Shown: piece after piece, positions 23,904 to 34,500 of the stretch
Layout of the letters: every line of letters starts with the position of its first letter
Numbering within the stretch: the stretch's first letter is position 1
Origin: Streptomyces prunicolor NBRC 13075
GTDB taxonomy: Bacteria > Actinomycetota > Actinomycetes > Streptomycetales > Streptomycetaceae
Length of the DNA stretch: 52,369 nt
Reading direction: 5' to 3'
Assembly: GCF_000367365.1 (NCBI RefSeq)
Contig: NZ_BARF01000078.1
Coordinates: 1-52,369 of the forward strand
Made by a program: the position numbers and the translations under genes
The notes under the pieces: generated by a model
Told to the model about the DNA's origin: nothing
The model's database searches: none
What the model saw: the letters and a program-made list of their open reading frames with translations, nothing else

Positions 23904-24183
23904 TCCACATCGCTTTCAAACTTCACGAGATTTCACTTGCTTCCGGTTACGACGCCCGCCCGAACACTAGGTAGGCCGTCTTATATAGGCCACCGAGGCG
24001 GCACGCTCCGACGGCTATGAACCGCCACCCCGCGCCGCCTCCGTCCGCTGACGTTGCCGTCAACTACTGCCGTCACCCCACGCAGAAGCCCCGCCAGGGC
24101 GCACCCGGCAGGGCTTCCAATTTGCTGCACTACATAGCGCGGCATCTGCGTATCAGCCGGAAGGGCAGCGCGAAATCGGAATT
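23904..24183. other. Gene-free, lower-GC stretch between immunity genes
   Basis: About 280 bases with noticeably more A/T than flanking genes. It holds the hairpin at 24085-24117 after the RHS immunity gene. The short plus-strand frame at 24017-24211 has no coding character. The low GC content suggests it arrived with the cassettes on either side. Confidence 0.5.
24085..24117 (-). terminator. Hairpin after the RHS/immunity operon
   Basis: GAAGCCC (24085-24091) pairs with GGGCTTC (24111-24117), and the inner GCC/GGC adds to the stem, about 67 bases downstream of the immunity stop on the minus strand. It probably ends the 12.6-kb toxin operon transcript. Confidence 0.55.
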
Positions 24184-24597
24184 CTATTCGATCTCGATCA
24201 AGTCGATGTGATATTCACGCCGCACGTCCTCTACAAAACGCCTCGCTCCACCCTTCACCATGCCCCGAGCCCACCAGAGTTCTTCTGGGATCCCAGGGAA
24301 AACGTCTGGAATCAGAAGTGCGCGAAACCTTGAATCGATCCCCTCTACGCTTGCACGCAGTTGGGACATCTCAGGGAATACCTGTAGCTCTACAGAAGTC
24401 AGAGCCCGCTCCAACGAATCCCTTGAGGTGAGGTCGTTGAAGTAATCTTCAGCATCATGCGGGTAACCCTGCTCGCAATCAACAACGAACCTCGACCACC
24501 GCCCCAGGAGCGCTTCAGGGGTGGTGTCCCGCCAGCGGCCCGACGCCTTGATGAAGCTGGAGAATGCCTCTCCGAAGTCGGCGATGTTTCGAGTCAC
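24184..24597 (-). CDS. Candidate immunity protein for the RHS toxin
   Basis: 137 residues starting at a GTG (24597) that overlaps the RHS stop codon in a GTGA arrangement, so it is translated with the toxin. The protein begins MTRNIADFGEAFSSFIKASG and is acidic with several aromatic residues (RDTTPEALLGRWSRFVVD, DAEDYFNDL, PEELWWARGMVKGG), fitting a soluble cytoplasmic inhibitor. No signal peptide or membrane helix is visible. The family is not recognised. Position, coupling and size are the evidence for an immunity role; the target would be the last 108 residues of the RHS protein. Its base composition is lower in GC than the RHS core. Confidence 0.78.
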   Translation of the reverse strand: MTRNIADFGEAFSSFIKASGRWRDTTPEALLGRWSRFVVDCEQGYPHDAEDYFNDLTSRDSLERALTSVELQVFPEMSQLRASVEGIDSRFRALLIPDVFPGIPEELWWARGMVKGGARRFVEDVRREYHIDLIEIE

Positions 24598-27500
24598 CTG
24601 GCTGCTTCCCTTGCAAAATAGGCAGCTGGGTCATCTGGTCGGAAATAGGTCGTAATAATGTTCCCGTTCCTCATTCCAACTTTCCCGCTCGAGTCCATTC
24701 GGATAATTACTCCGTCAGTTCGAATAGCCTCACGGGCACCGGCCGGGCAAGTCTCCGAACACATCAGAGATTTCGCGTCGCCCACATAGTTGTCAAAACC
24801 CTTGTCGAGATCCTTGATGTCGTACTCGGGCATGTCTGGCGTACGCGTCGCCTGGCCGGCATCGTCAAGCCCCAGCACGTGCTTGTCGAAATGCTCGTCC
24901 GCCTTACCGGGCGCGAAGTTGCAGTTATGAACAAGTACCGGCGTGGCCCCCGCCACCACATAGTACGTGTGGAGTTCACCGACGGTGAGGTTGTGCACGG
25001 TGGCCGTCAGTACCGTCCACCGCTTGACCTCGGTGATCTCGACCCGCGTTCCCGCACTGGTGCTCAGCCAGGCACCGGACTCAAGGCCGGTTGCCTTAAC
25101 CCACTTATGCAGTTCGGGAACCCAGAAGGGATGTCCATCGGTCGCGGTGACCGATGCCGTCTTGGCACCCTTCTTGCCGTCAGTGTCGATGGTGACCTTG
25201 ACGAGGCGCTTGAGTCCCGTGCCCTTGATCTCAGCCGTGACAGTCTCGGCTTTGGTCTTGCCGGTATCCGGATCGGCGGCAAGGACCTTGTCGCCGATGT
25301 CGACGTCCTCGATCTTCTTCGTCGAGCCGTCGCCCATCAACACCTGCGTGTCAGGCGTGAAGCTGTTGCACTCCTTGACTGCGGCCTCGGCCGCTTCCGC
25401 CGCCTTCTTGCTCTTCTTCCAGTCCTTGAAGTCGTCCCAGAGCTTGTTGCCCAGCCCGACGATCCGCTTACCCAGCGCAAGCGCCTTGTCGGCGCGCCAG
25501 AAGTACTTCGCGAACAGCTTGCCCATCGGGCCGCCGCCGATCAGGGAACCCACCACGTTCGCCGCGGTCGCCCCGCAAGACCCCAGGCTCCCCGTGGTGA
25601 AGCAGTCCAGCGCGTCCGTGATCCCCAGCTCGTCGGCGATGATCTTGCCGAGTTCCTTGGCGATGGCGATCGCCTTCGCCTTGGCCGCGTCCTCCTTCTC
25701 GCGGGCCTCGTCCGCCTTCGCCTTGGCCGGCGTGTAGGTGGTTGTCGAGCCGGTGGTGCCCTGGTTCTTGGTGGACCCCTTGCTGGACGACCCCGCACTC
25801 CCGTACGCCGTGTCCCCGGTGTTCTGGCCGTAGCCGTCGCAGATGTCCTTCGGGCACAAGCCGCTCGGGTCGCTCAGGGTGACCGGGCTGTTGCTGGCGT
25901 ACGCGTACCCGTTGATCTGCTGCGGGTCCGTGTAGTCGACCACCGGGTCCGCCGAGATGAACCGGCCGGTGTCCGCGTCGTACTCCCGCGCACCCAGTGT
26001 CGTCAGGCCCGTGGATGCCTGGATCGTGCCGCCCACGAAGCCCTTGTCGTTCACCCAACCCGTCGAGGAGGACGAAGAAGAGGACGACGACTCGTCCCTC
26101 GCGTTGCCGAACGGGTCCGTACGCCGCCGCGTCGTCGTGCCCGTCTTCGCGTCGACCGCCAGCTCCGCCGTGCCCTGGTGGTCCGAGGCGAGGAAGTGGA
26201 CGCCGTCCGCCTCCCGCATCGCGACCGTCGCGCCGCCGAAGCTGTAGTACCGGGTGGCCGTGACCTTCGCGGTGGACTTGTCGTAGTGGAGTTCCATGCC
26301 GGGCAGGTAGAACGTCTTCTCCGTCGGCGCGTCCTGGAGAAGCCGCGCACCGGACGCGTCGTACTTGTACGACGTCACCGTCCCGTCGGCGTTCGTGACC
26401 GTGGTCAGCTCGCCCTGCTTGTCCCAGGCCAGCGACTGGGTGTCGCCGGACAGGACCCGCGTCGCCGTGTTGCCCGACGCGTCGTAGGTGTAGGTGTCCT
26501 GGGAGGTGACCTGCGGCGTCGTGGCCGTCGCGTCGGTCTTCGTCGTCACCGACGACACCGTGTGCGGGCCCGAGTCCGTGCCGTTGGGGCCGGAGCCGTC
26601 GCCGTAGATGTACGAACGGGTCGACGTCGCCGCGCCGTTGAGGCCGTGGCGGGTCTCGCTCTTGCGGTTGCCGAGCGGGTCGTAGCCGTACTCCGTCCAG
26701 AACGGCGAGACACCGCCGACCGTCGAGGAGGACGCGCCCGAGGAGCAGGCCGCTTCCGAACTGCCCGTGCCGCTCGCGCCGTTGGGCGTCACCGACGACG
26801 TCCAGGTGTCGGACAGCCGCTGGAGGCCGTCGTACGTGAAGCACTGCACGTCGCTCGTGCCGCCGGTCGGGGTGTCCGCGATCGAGAGGACGTTGCCGGA
26901 GGCGTCGTACGTGTAGTCGGCGTCGTAGGCGACGCTCGACGCGCCCTCCACGTCCACCCGCGAGTTGGTCAGGCGGTCCGTGCCCTGCTCGAAGGTGTTG
27001 GTGATCCACGTCTTCTTCGCCGTGGACTCACCGGTGTACAGCTCCAGTTGCTCCAGGTTCGACGTCGGCGAGTACGACGCGTCCGTTACGTAACTCAGGC
27101 CTCCCAGCGATGAGTTGAGACCCACCGGGCGCTGCAGGTCGTCGTAGACGTATCCCAGCGCCTCACCGGACAGGTCGGCCGCCGCGGGCAGGCCCTCGCC
27201 CTGGACCGAACCGTCGCGGTTGTACTGCGTCGTGTACTCGTAGGTGCCGCCGAGCTGCGGCTCGGCCGTCTTCGACAGGAAGTACTTCGTCGAGGTCGGC
27301 TTGAAGTCGTTCGTCTCGTCGAGGACCGGATAGGTCACCGACGAGTAGACCGCGCCGTCCTTGTACGTGTAGACGCCGTACAACTCGCCCTTGGCGACGG
27401 TGTCGTACTTGGTCACCGAGAGCTTGGTGCCGGTCGTCGCCTCGCCCTGCCAGGTCGAGACCGCGCGGCCCAGCTCGTCGTAGACCGTCGACGTCTTGTC

Positions 27501-30500
27501 GCCGTTGACCGTGACCGACGTCTGGCGGTCCAGATCGTCGTACGTGTACGACGACGCGCCCGTGTCGGGGTCGACCGCACTCTTCTTGCGGCCCAACTGG
27601 TCGTATTCGTAGGACCAGTTGTTGCCCTGGTCGTCCGTGACCTTCTTCAACTGGCCGGCCGCGTTGTAGCCGTACGACGTGGTGACCGCGTCGCCGTCCG
27701 TAGGGTACGCGATCTGAGTCGTCGTCAGATCCCGGCCGTTCGTGACCACCGTCGTCTTCGTGCCGCCCGCCGGCGGGGTCGTCGTGACCCGGTCGCCGCC
27801 GTACGCGTACGTCGTGCGGTACTTCTCCGTGCCCTGGACCTTGAAGATGGAGGCCGTGGCGCGGCCCGCGCCGTCGTACTGCGTGACCGTCGTCGCGTCC
27901 AGGTCGGCGAGGATCGGATCGAAGAGGGTGGAGGACGGAGCGCCCGACGTGTAGTAGGTGTCGTTCACCTGCACCACGCGGCCGGAGCCGTCGTAGAGCG
28001 TGTCGGCGACCATACGTCCGCCGCCCGCACCCTGCGTCTGCACCTGACGGGGCCTCAAGTAGCCGTCGTACAGCGACCATTCACTGCCGTACGTCGTTCC
28101 GTCGGCCTGGATCTTCTGCGTCTGAACCGCGGTCGGGCCGTCGTCACCGCGGACCAGGTACGCGTACTTGAGGGAGGCGGTGAAGCTCGACGCCTTGGGG
28201 CGGTCCGGGAGCCAGACCGACACCAGGCGGCCGAGACCGTCGTAGGCGAGGTCCGTGCGCTTGCCGTTCATGTCGACCTTGGCGGTCGCCAGGCCCCACT
28301 GCGGCGCGTACTCGGTCGAGGTGGTCCAGCCGTCGATGTTGGTGACCGCCGACTTGGTGGCCAGGCCGTAGGTGTCCGTGTAGGCGGTGGAGGACGTGTA
28401 CTGCGTCGACGAGGACGCGGTGGTCGCGTCCTTCGCCACCAGCGGACGGCCGTAGTCGTCGTACGTCGTCACGGCGGTCGTCTGGTACGTCGCCGTCGTG
28501 CCGCTGTACGCCGAGAGCCGCTTCGTCGTGGTCACGTCGCCCTTGGTGGGGGCCGCGCCCAGCGTCGTCGAACCGTCGTAGTACGTCAGGTCGTCGGAGA
28601 TGACGTCCTTGGTGCGGTCGGGGGTCGAGGAGCAGTCGACGCCGACCTTCTCCACCCGCGACACGTACGCGTACAGGTGCAGGCTCGCGCTGTCGGCGTA
28701 CTCGGTGCGGGTGCACTGGTTGTCGGCGACACCGACCTCACCGTCGTCGTCGACCTGGGTCGCCCGGCCGGTCACGGTGTCGTACGACGTCGTCGACTTG
28801 GTGTGGCGCCAGCCGCCCACCGCGAGGGCCGTGTACGTGTCCGTCGAACTCGTCGCGACATAGCGGGACTTGCGGGCGCCCCAGCTCTCCGTCTGGGTGC
28901 CGGTCACGCTCGTCCACGGCACCGTCACCGACTTCTCGGTGACCGCGGAGCCGTTGTAGGTGATCGTCTCCAGTTCCTGGCCGGACTTCCAGTCGGAGTC
29001 GTCGTAGGAGACGCCGTTGGAGTCGGTGACCGTCGCCGAGCGGGCGTCGCCGTCCTTGTCGACGTCACCGTCGAGGCCGCGGAAGAAGACGTGCTCGGTC
29101 TTGGTGTTGGCGGCGGAGTTGGTGCCGTCGGAGGTGACGACGGTGACCTTGCCGTAGCCGCGCCAGTCGCTCCAGGTGCGGTCCTCGTCCTTGGTGATGC
29201 CGTCGGCCGGGTTCTTGCGCCAGCCCGCGTCACCGCCGTAGGTGTACGAGGTGACCTGGTCGGCGGTGTCGCCGGTGAGGTCGGTCTGGACGACCGAGGC
29301 GACCACGTACTTGTGGAACCAGTCGACGATCGTGTCCGTCGCGCCCGGCGGAACCCACTTCACCGGGAAACAGCGCTTGGTGGAGGAGTCCTCGGCCGGG
29401 ACATTGCTCGTCGTGCACTGGCTGTCGGCGTAGTTGACGCTGAGCGCGCCGCCCGTCTCGTTGACCACGCCGGAGAGGCGGAAGCGGTAGAAGGGCTGGA
29501 GGTTGTCGCCGGTCGTGTCCACCCGGTTGGCGAGCTGGCTGCCGTACAACTCCACGGAGGGCACGGACACAGCGGTGCCGACCTTGCCCGTGTGGTCGAT
29601 CTTGCTCAGCCACAGGGACTTGGAGCCGTCGCCGTTGTCGGTGAAGACGTGGGTGAGGCTCCACTCGTCGACCGGGGTGTAGGTCGCGTCACCGGTACGG
29701 ATCTGCGTCGTGACCTTCGTCAGTTCCTTGCGGGTCCAGAACGTCGGGGAGTTCTGGCCGGGGCACTTCGTGTCGACCTTGCAGTTCTGGTCCCAGGGGA
29801 CGTCCGGCCAGTCGGCGGCCGTGGAGTCCGTGAGCGCAGCTGCGGAGCAGTCCGTCAGGGAGCCGATGCAGCGCTCGGCCGTGGTGAAAACGACCTGCGC
29901 GGCCGGCTTGGTGGAGTACACCTTGCCCGCGCGCTGGCCGTAGTCGATGCGCTTGAGGTAGCCGCCGCGGATGTAGGCCTTGCCGTTCTCGGTGGTCTTC
30001 AGGCCCTGCGTGTAGTAGTTCGTCTCGGTGCCGTAGTAGTACGACATGACGTCACCGTGCGGGTCCACGACGTAGTCGAGGTTCCAACGCCAGGCCTGGG
30101 TGCAGTAGGCGTCGGCGAACGTCGCGTTGTAGCAGGGCTCGCCCGAGTCGTCGCCGTAGACGGGGGTCGTCCAGGTGGAGGCCGTCTTCTCGTTGCCGCT
30201 CGCGTAGCCGGGCAGTTGGTCGAGGCCGAAGAAGTACTGGGTGCCGTCGCCGGTGGTGATCTTCCAGTACTCGCCGTTGTTGTCGCCGTTGGTGGCGCCG
30301 GTCAGGTGCTCGACCTTGGAGTTGTCGTCGGAGCTGATCCGCCACGCGCCGGTCGTGTCGTCCTTGATCAGCTGGCCCGAGGTGCCGCCGGCGAGGGCGA
30401 TCGTGGCGTTGTCGTACGCCCAGCACTGGTCGCCGTTGGTGTCGTCGTGGCCGTCGTCGGCGCAGGCCTTGTAGCTGCGCTCGATGTAGCCGGGGTCGTA

Positions 30501-31472
30501 GGTGAAGCCCTGGCCGATCCACGAGCCCTGGTTGTTCGTGGTCGCCGTCTGGCCGTCTATGGACTGGGAGTTGTAGCTCAGTCCGACGGTCGGCTGGAGG
30601 CCGCCGGGCACCGGAGGCGTCGTCAGCGGATAGCTCCACGTGAACGCGCCCGACGAGGTGTCCACACCCCACTGCGAGGACGCGGCCAGGCTCGTCGCCT
30701 TGTAGTCGCCGCCCCCGCCGCCGCTGCTCGCGGTGGCCGCGAGGACGGTGGCGGAGGAGTCGGCGGACGCCTCCAGCAGTTGGCTGGAGGGACCCGAGGT
30801 GTCGCCCGCCGCTTGGACCGTCGCCGAAAGCGTCTGCCGCGCCGCGTTGTTGCTGCTCTGCAGATACGTCGGGGTCGAGCACGCCTTCTTCTCGGGCGTG
30901 GTCAGGACGCACTCGGGATACTGGACGAGCTGGAGGCGTGAGCCGTAGCCGCCGCCGTAGGCGTCCGCGAAGTCCGAGTAGTCCAGGGCGACTTGGGCCG
31001 CACCCTGCGCCGCGTCCCCGTCGCTGCGGGCCACGGTGAACAGGACGCCGTCGACGCCCGCCGCCTCGGTCGCCTTACGGCCGAGGACCTGGACGCGGAC
31101 GGAGTCGGCCGCCTTCGTGCCGCCGGCCGCCTTCGCGGTGAGCGGCAGCCCCTTGGCCTTGGCCGCCTTGCCGGACAGGGTGAGGTCCGCGCTGCCCGCT
31201 GCCGGCCAGTGCGTGGTGTCGGCCTTCTTGACGGCCGCCTTCTTCGCCTGGTCGGTCTTCTTGAAGGTCTTGGCCGTGGCGTTCTCGCCCCGGACCGGGT
31301 CGTCGAGGTTCGTCTGGGTCTTCGGCTTGGTCAGGCCCGTGTCGGCCGTGGCCTCGGGCACGTACTGCGGGAGCAGACCGATGGACAGCGCCAGTCCGAG
31401 GACCAGCGCCGCCCGTCTGCGACCGCTCCGCCAGACCGGTCGCGTGGACCGGTACCAGGGAGACTGGGACAT
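24594..31472 (-). CDS. RHS-repeat polymorphic toxin with Hint domain and RNase-like tip
   Basis: 2292 residues from the ATG at 31472 (AGGAGAG upstream). An N-terminal hydrophobic stretch after an Arg cluster (RSGRRRAALVLGLALSIGLL) is a signal peptide. Residues about 260-700 form the TcB/RHS shell start (GLQPTVGLSYNSQSIDGQTA). Many YD repeats follow (for example YDGLGRLVSVWLPD and YDELGRAVS), ending in the RHS core GAREYDADTGRFISADPVVD and the DPSGL motif near 1870. A Hint autoprotease spans about 2035-2184: it begins CNSFTPDTQVLM, has TDGHPFW in the middle and ends VHNC. The final 108 residues are the toxin, with FDKHVLG, DGVIIRMD, GKVGMRNG and TYFRPDDPAAYF, resembling phage Mu F/BECR-fold RNases from memory. 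The likely role is contact or secreted competition. The downstream gene is its immunity partner. Confidence 0.9.
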   Translation of the reverse strand: MSQSPWYRSTRPVWRSGRRRAALVLGLALSIGLLPQYVPEATADTGLTKPKTQTNLDDPVRGENATAKTFKKTDQAKKAAVKKADTTHWPAAGSADLTLSGKAAKAKGLPLTAKAAGGTKAADSVRVQVLGRKATEAAGVDGVLFTVARSDGDAAQGAAQVALDYSDFADAYGGGYGSRLQLVQYPECVLTTPEKKACSTPTYLQSSNNAARQTLSATVQAAGDTSGPSSQLLEASADSSATVLAATASSGGGGGDYKATSLAASSQWGVDTSSGAFTWSYPLTTPPVPGGLQPTVGLSYNSQSIDGQTATTNNQGSWIGQGFTYDPGYIERSYKACADDGHDDTNGDQCWAYDNATIALAGGTSGQLIKDDTTGAWRISSDDNSKVEHLTGATNGDNNGEYWKITTGDGTQYFFGLDQLPGYASGNEKTASTWTTPVYGDDSGEPCYNATFADAYCTQAWRWNLDYVVDPHGDVMSYYYGTETNYYTQGLKTTENGKAYIRGGYLKRIDYGQRAGKVYSTKPAAQVVFTTAERCIGSLTDCSAAALTDSTAADWPDVPWDQNCKVDTKCPGQNSPTFWTRKELTKVTTQIRTGDATYTPVDEWSLTHVFTDNGDGSKSLWLSKIDHTGKVGTAVSVPSVELYGSQLANRVDTTGDNLQPFYRFRLSGVVNETGGALSVNYADSQCTTSNVPAEDSSTKRCFPVKWVPPGATDTIVDWFHKYVVASVVQTDLTGDTADQVTSYTYGGDAGWRKNPADGITKDEDRTWSDWRGYGKVTVVTSDGTNSAANTKTEHVFFRGLDGDVDKDGDARSATVTDSNGVSYDDSDWKSGQELETITYNGSAVTEKSVTVPWTSVTGTQTESWGARKSRYVATSSTDTYTALAVGGWRHTKSTTSYDTVTGRATQVDDDGEVGVADNQCTRTEYADSASLHLYAYVSRVEKVGVDCSSTPDRTKDVISDDLTYYDGSTTLGAAPTKGDVTTTKRLSAYSGTTATYQTTAVTTYDDYGRPLVAKDATTASSSTQYTSSTAYTDTYGLATKSAVTNIDGWTTSTEYAPQWGLATAKVDMNGKRTDLAYDGLGRLVSVWLPDRPKASSFTASLKYAYLVRGDDGPTAVQTQKIQADGTTYGSEWSLYDGYLRPRQVQTQGAGGGRMVADTLYDGSGRVVQVNDTYYTSGAPSSTLFDPILADLDATTVTQYDGAGRATASIFKVQGTEKYRTTYAYGGDRVTTTPPAGGTKTTVVTNGRDLTTTQIAYPTDGDAVTTSYGYNAAGQLKKVTDDQGNNWSYEYDQLGRKKSAVDPDTGASSYTYDDLDRQTSVTVNGDKTSTVYDELGRAVSTWQGEATTGTKLSVTKYDTVAKGELYGVYTYKDGAVYSSVTYPVLDETNDFKPTSTKYFLSKTAEPQLGGTYEYTTQYNRDGSVQGEGLPAAADLSGEALGYVYDDLQRPVGLNSSLGGLSYVTDASYSPTSNLEQLELYTGESTAKKTWITNTFEQGTDRLTNSRVDVEGASSVAYDADYTYDASGNVLSIADTPTGGTSDVQCFTYDGLQRLSDTWTSSVTPNGASGTGSSEAACSSGASSSTVGGVSPFWTEYGYDPLGNRKSETRHGLNGAATSTRSYIYGDGSGPNGTDSGPHTVSSVTTKTDATATTPQVTSQDTYTYDASGNTATRVLSGDTQSLAWDKQGELTTVTNADGTVTSYKYDASGARLLQDAPTEKTFYLPGMELHYDKSTAKVTATRYYSFGGATVAMREADGVHFLASDHQGTAELAVDAKTGTTTRRRTDPFGNARDESSSSSSSSSTGWVNDKGFVGGTIQASTGLTTLGAREYDADTGRFISADPVVDYTDPQQINGYAYASNSPVTLSDPSGLCPKDICDGYGQNTGDTAYGSAGSSSKGSTKNQGTTGSTTTYTPAKAKADEAREKEDAAKAKAIAIAKELGKIIADELGITDALDCFTTGSLGSCGATAANVVGSLIGGGPMGKLFAKYFWRADKALALGKRIVGLGNKLWDDFKDWKKSKKAAEAAEAAVKECNSFTPDTQVLMGDGSTKKIEDVDIGDKVLAADPDTGKTKAETVTAEIKGTGLKRLVKVTIDTDGKKGAKTASVTATDGHPFWVPELHKWVKATGLESGAWLSTSAGTRVEITEVKRWTVLTATVHNLTVGELHTYYVVAGATPVLVHNCNFAPGKADEHFDKHVLGLDDAGQATRTPDMPEYDIKDLDKGFDNYVGDAKSLMCSETCPAGAREAIRTDGVIIRMDSSGKVGMRNGNIITTYFRPDDPAAYFAREAAR

Positions 31473-31549
31473 CAACTCTCCTAGTTGATAAAGGGGAACG
31501 GCCGGTCAGGCCAAAGGCTTTGTCGGTTCAGGCCGAGGTCAAGGTCGGT

Positions 31550-34500
31550 TCAGGACGAGGACTCGTCGATGCTGTCGCCGCCCGGCAGCACCGCCACGAG
31601 CGCAACCAGCGAGGCGTCCAACGGCCCCTGGTACATGCGGACTTCGTCGACCGCGCCGGAGAAGTACTCGCTCGCCGTCGTCCCGGTCAGCGTCCGGCCG
31701 ACCTGGAGGCTCGTCGTGCTGAAGTCCCAGGTGTTGTCCCAGGAGGCGTCGGCCACGGCGGTGCCGTTGACGTACAGGAGCGCGTCCCCGAAGACCGCGT
31801 TGTAGACCAGCGAGAGGTGGTCGCCGTCGCCCTCCGAACTCGGCGGGTCGACGTTGTCGAGCAGCGACGTGGTCACCGGGGTCGCCGAGTCGGCGGAGGT
31901 CACCACGAGCTGCCAACGGGCGCTGGCGGCAACATACTTGACCTTGATCGCACTGCCGTTGACACCGGTCAGTGACAGCACCGTCTCGTCCGCCGTCGGG
32001 CTGGCCGAGGCGAGCCGGGCGCGGGCGGTCACGGTGAAGCTGTCCTGCGCGGCGAACGGTCCGGTCGCCGCGCGGGTGGCGTAGGCGGAGGTGCCGTTGA
32101 GGGCCAAGTGCCCGTCGCCCCACAGGGGTTCGGCCGGCGGCAGGCAGTCGGGGTCGGCCTCCGGGTCGCAGGAGTCGTCGGGCTGGTAGACGGAGGCGCC
32201 GCCGCCCAGTGTCAGTCCGGTACCGCCGGCCGTCTCCGGCGAGACTCCTGCGGTGGCCGAGTCGAGCTGCCAGTAGGCGAGTTGGTGCGGCTGGATGCCG
32301 CCGAGCGCCTGGCCCTCGGTGGGCGGGATGACCCGGTCGTGCAGCTTGACGTCGGCGACGCTGCCCTTGAGCTGGTTGGTGTAGCCGTCGAGGGCGAGCT
32401 TGCGGCCGATCTGCACACCGCCGGTCGCGCTCCACGTGGTGTGGCGGGCCTGCACGTCGTCGGCGACGAGGACGCCGTTGACGTACAGCATCATCTTGCC
32501 GAGTTCGGCGTCGTACACCCCGATGAGATGGGTCCAACTCCCGGCGACGGCCGCGGCCCCCGAGACCTTCCAGGTGCCGAGCGACTCCATGTCGCTGACG
32601 GGGATGCGGAAGGTCCAGGACGCGGTATCGACGTCGTAGCCGAGGTCGAAGCCGGGCTCGGCGGTGCCGTCCTGGCTGACCACGGTGGCGTTCGAGGTGG
32701 GCAGCGTGGGCAGCATGACCCAGGCGCTCACGGAGAAGGTCTTGCCGGTGTCGACGCCGGCCGTGCCGGAGTCCAGGTAGGCGTTCTCGGTGCCGTCGAA
32801 GGAGGCGGCGGTGTCGGTGGAGCCGAGCGGGCCCGCCGCGCCGAAGGTCACTCCGGAGCCGGCACTCGCGTCCGGGGTGTCGCTGCTGCCCGCCGCCTTC
32901 GTCGACCCCTTGGCGTCGCCGAGGGTCCAGCCGGCCACGGGCGCGCGGCCGTCACTGACCAGGAAGATATGGACAGTTGGCGTCTTCTGCGCGTTGCCCG
33001 CGCCGTCGACCGCGGTCACGTGCAGGGCGTACGTGCCCTCGCTCGGCGGCATCCAGCGGACGGTCGCCGGACCGCCGGTGGACTCGGCGGCCACCGTCTT
33101 CTTCGTGTTGTCGGCCTTCGGTCCGGTGAAGTAGTACGAGTACGCCGTCACGTCGGTCGACGGCGAGTCCATGGTGAAGTTCCCGTAGTCGCCGACGCCC
33201 GCGTGCCAGGCCTCGTCGTCCGGGTACGCGGCCGAGGTGATCGCGGCCGAGGCGGGCTTGCTGGTGTCGTAGATGAACTCGCAGCGGGTCTGGTCCCCGT
33301 CGGTGGACCAGGCGCCGTACGACTGCTGGTCGTAACCGCGCACCGCCCAGGCGATGGTGGTGTTCGCCGGAATGGTGAAGCCCGCCTCGCCGTCGCCCGA
33401 GACATCGCTGCCGATGGTGTAGAAGAACGTGGCCACGCCGGTCTGTTCACTCCAACTGGAGTCCACCGTGGTCTTCTTGGCCGTCATCGCGTAGTGCGTG
33501 ACCGTGGTGGAGCCCACTGTCCAGGTGACCTTGAACTGGGCTTGCAGGGTCTCCGAGTTGGAGCCGGTGTCGCCGTGGTCGTAGTCCCGGATCACCGCGG
33601 TGACCCGCGGGGCCTGGGTCACGTAGTGCTCGGTGGCACTGCCGTACTCGCACGAACCGCCCGGCTTCATCTGCAGGTCGTCCTGGGCAGGCTCCAACGG
33701 CGGCCGGTTGTACGTGACTTCGAGGTGCGCGTTGCCGCAGAAGCGGCGCCAGTACGAGGTGTCGGACTCGACTCCGGCCTTGAGACGGAACGTGGTGGTG
33801 TCCCAGCCCTTGTCGGCCGCGGTCTGTACGGTGCTCGTCGCGTCGAAGCGGACGTTCTGGTTGGTCGAGGTGCAGGAGCCGGCCGTCTGCGTGGTCGACT
33901 GGGTGTCGACCACCGCCTTCGACGAGGGCTGGTTCGCCCAGTCCGTCGACGAGTTGATCGCGCTGGCGCCCGTGCTGTTGACGCGGGCCAGCTGCACATC
34001 GCGGGCCGAGGAGCTGTAGGTGAACACCTGCGTCACCGCGAACTCCGCGCTGATGATGTCCTTGTCCGCGAAGCTGCCGGTCGGGATCGCGAAGAACTGC
34101 CGCTTCACGTCGGAGGAACTGGAGCAGCGCGCCGAGACGTTGGACGGGCAGAGGCCGACGCCTTCGTCGTCGTCGAACTTCCAGAACGAGTCGCTCGGGG
34201 AGTCCGAGGACACCATGGTCCAGCTGGAGCGGTTGGCGGTCTTGATCACCGGGTCGATGTAGACCGGGTAGACCGTGTCGTCGTCGGCGAGCAGACCGGC
34301 GTCGGGGGTGAGCGTCATCGTGTCGGACGTGACATCCACGGCGACGTCGGCGACCTGGGCGCCCTCGGGCGGCGTCTGCGTGACCTCCTCGGCGGCGGGC
34401 TGCTGCGCCGTGCCGTGACTGGAGTCCCACATCAACGGCCGGGGTGCCTCGAACACGGCGCCCCCGGCCCCGGTGTCGGTGGCTTCCAGCCCGCCACCCT

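Noticed and set aside
24017..24211. 64-codon plus-strand frame
   Set aside because: No ribosome site, low-complexity composition, and it overlaps the hairpin and the end of the immunity gene.
22764..24600. Remnant insertion sequence or prophage explaining the low-GC stretch
   Set aside because: No transposase, integrase, terminal inverted repeats or target duplication could be seen; toxin/immunity cassettes explain it better.
24564..27113. Long open frame on the plus strand opposite the RHS gene (849 codons)
   Set aside because: It is Arg/Val-rich with no domain features and mirrors GC-biased third positions of the minus-strand RHS gene.
28677..30941. Long plus-strand open frame opposite the RHS gene
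   Set aside because: Same cause: repetitive Val/Gly/Arg/Asp composition, antisense to a well-supported coding frame.
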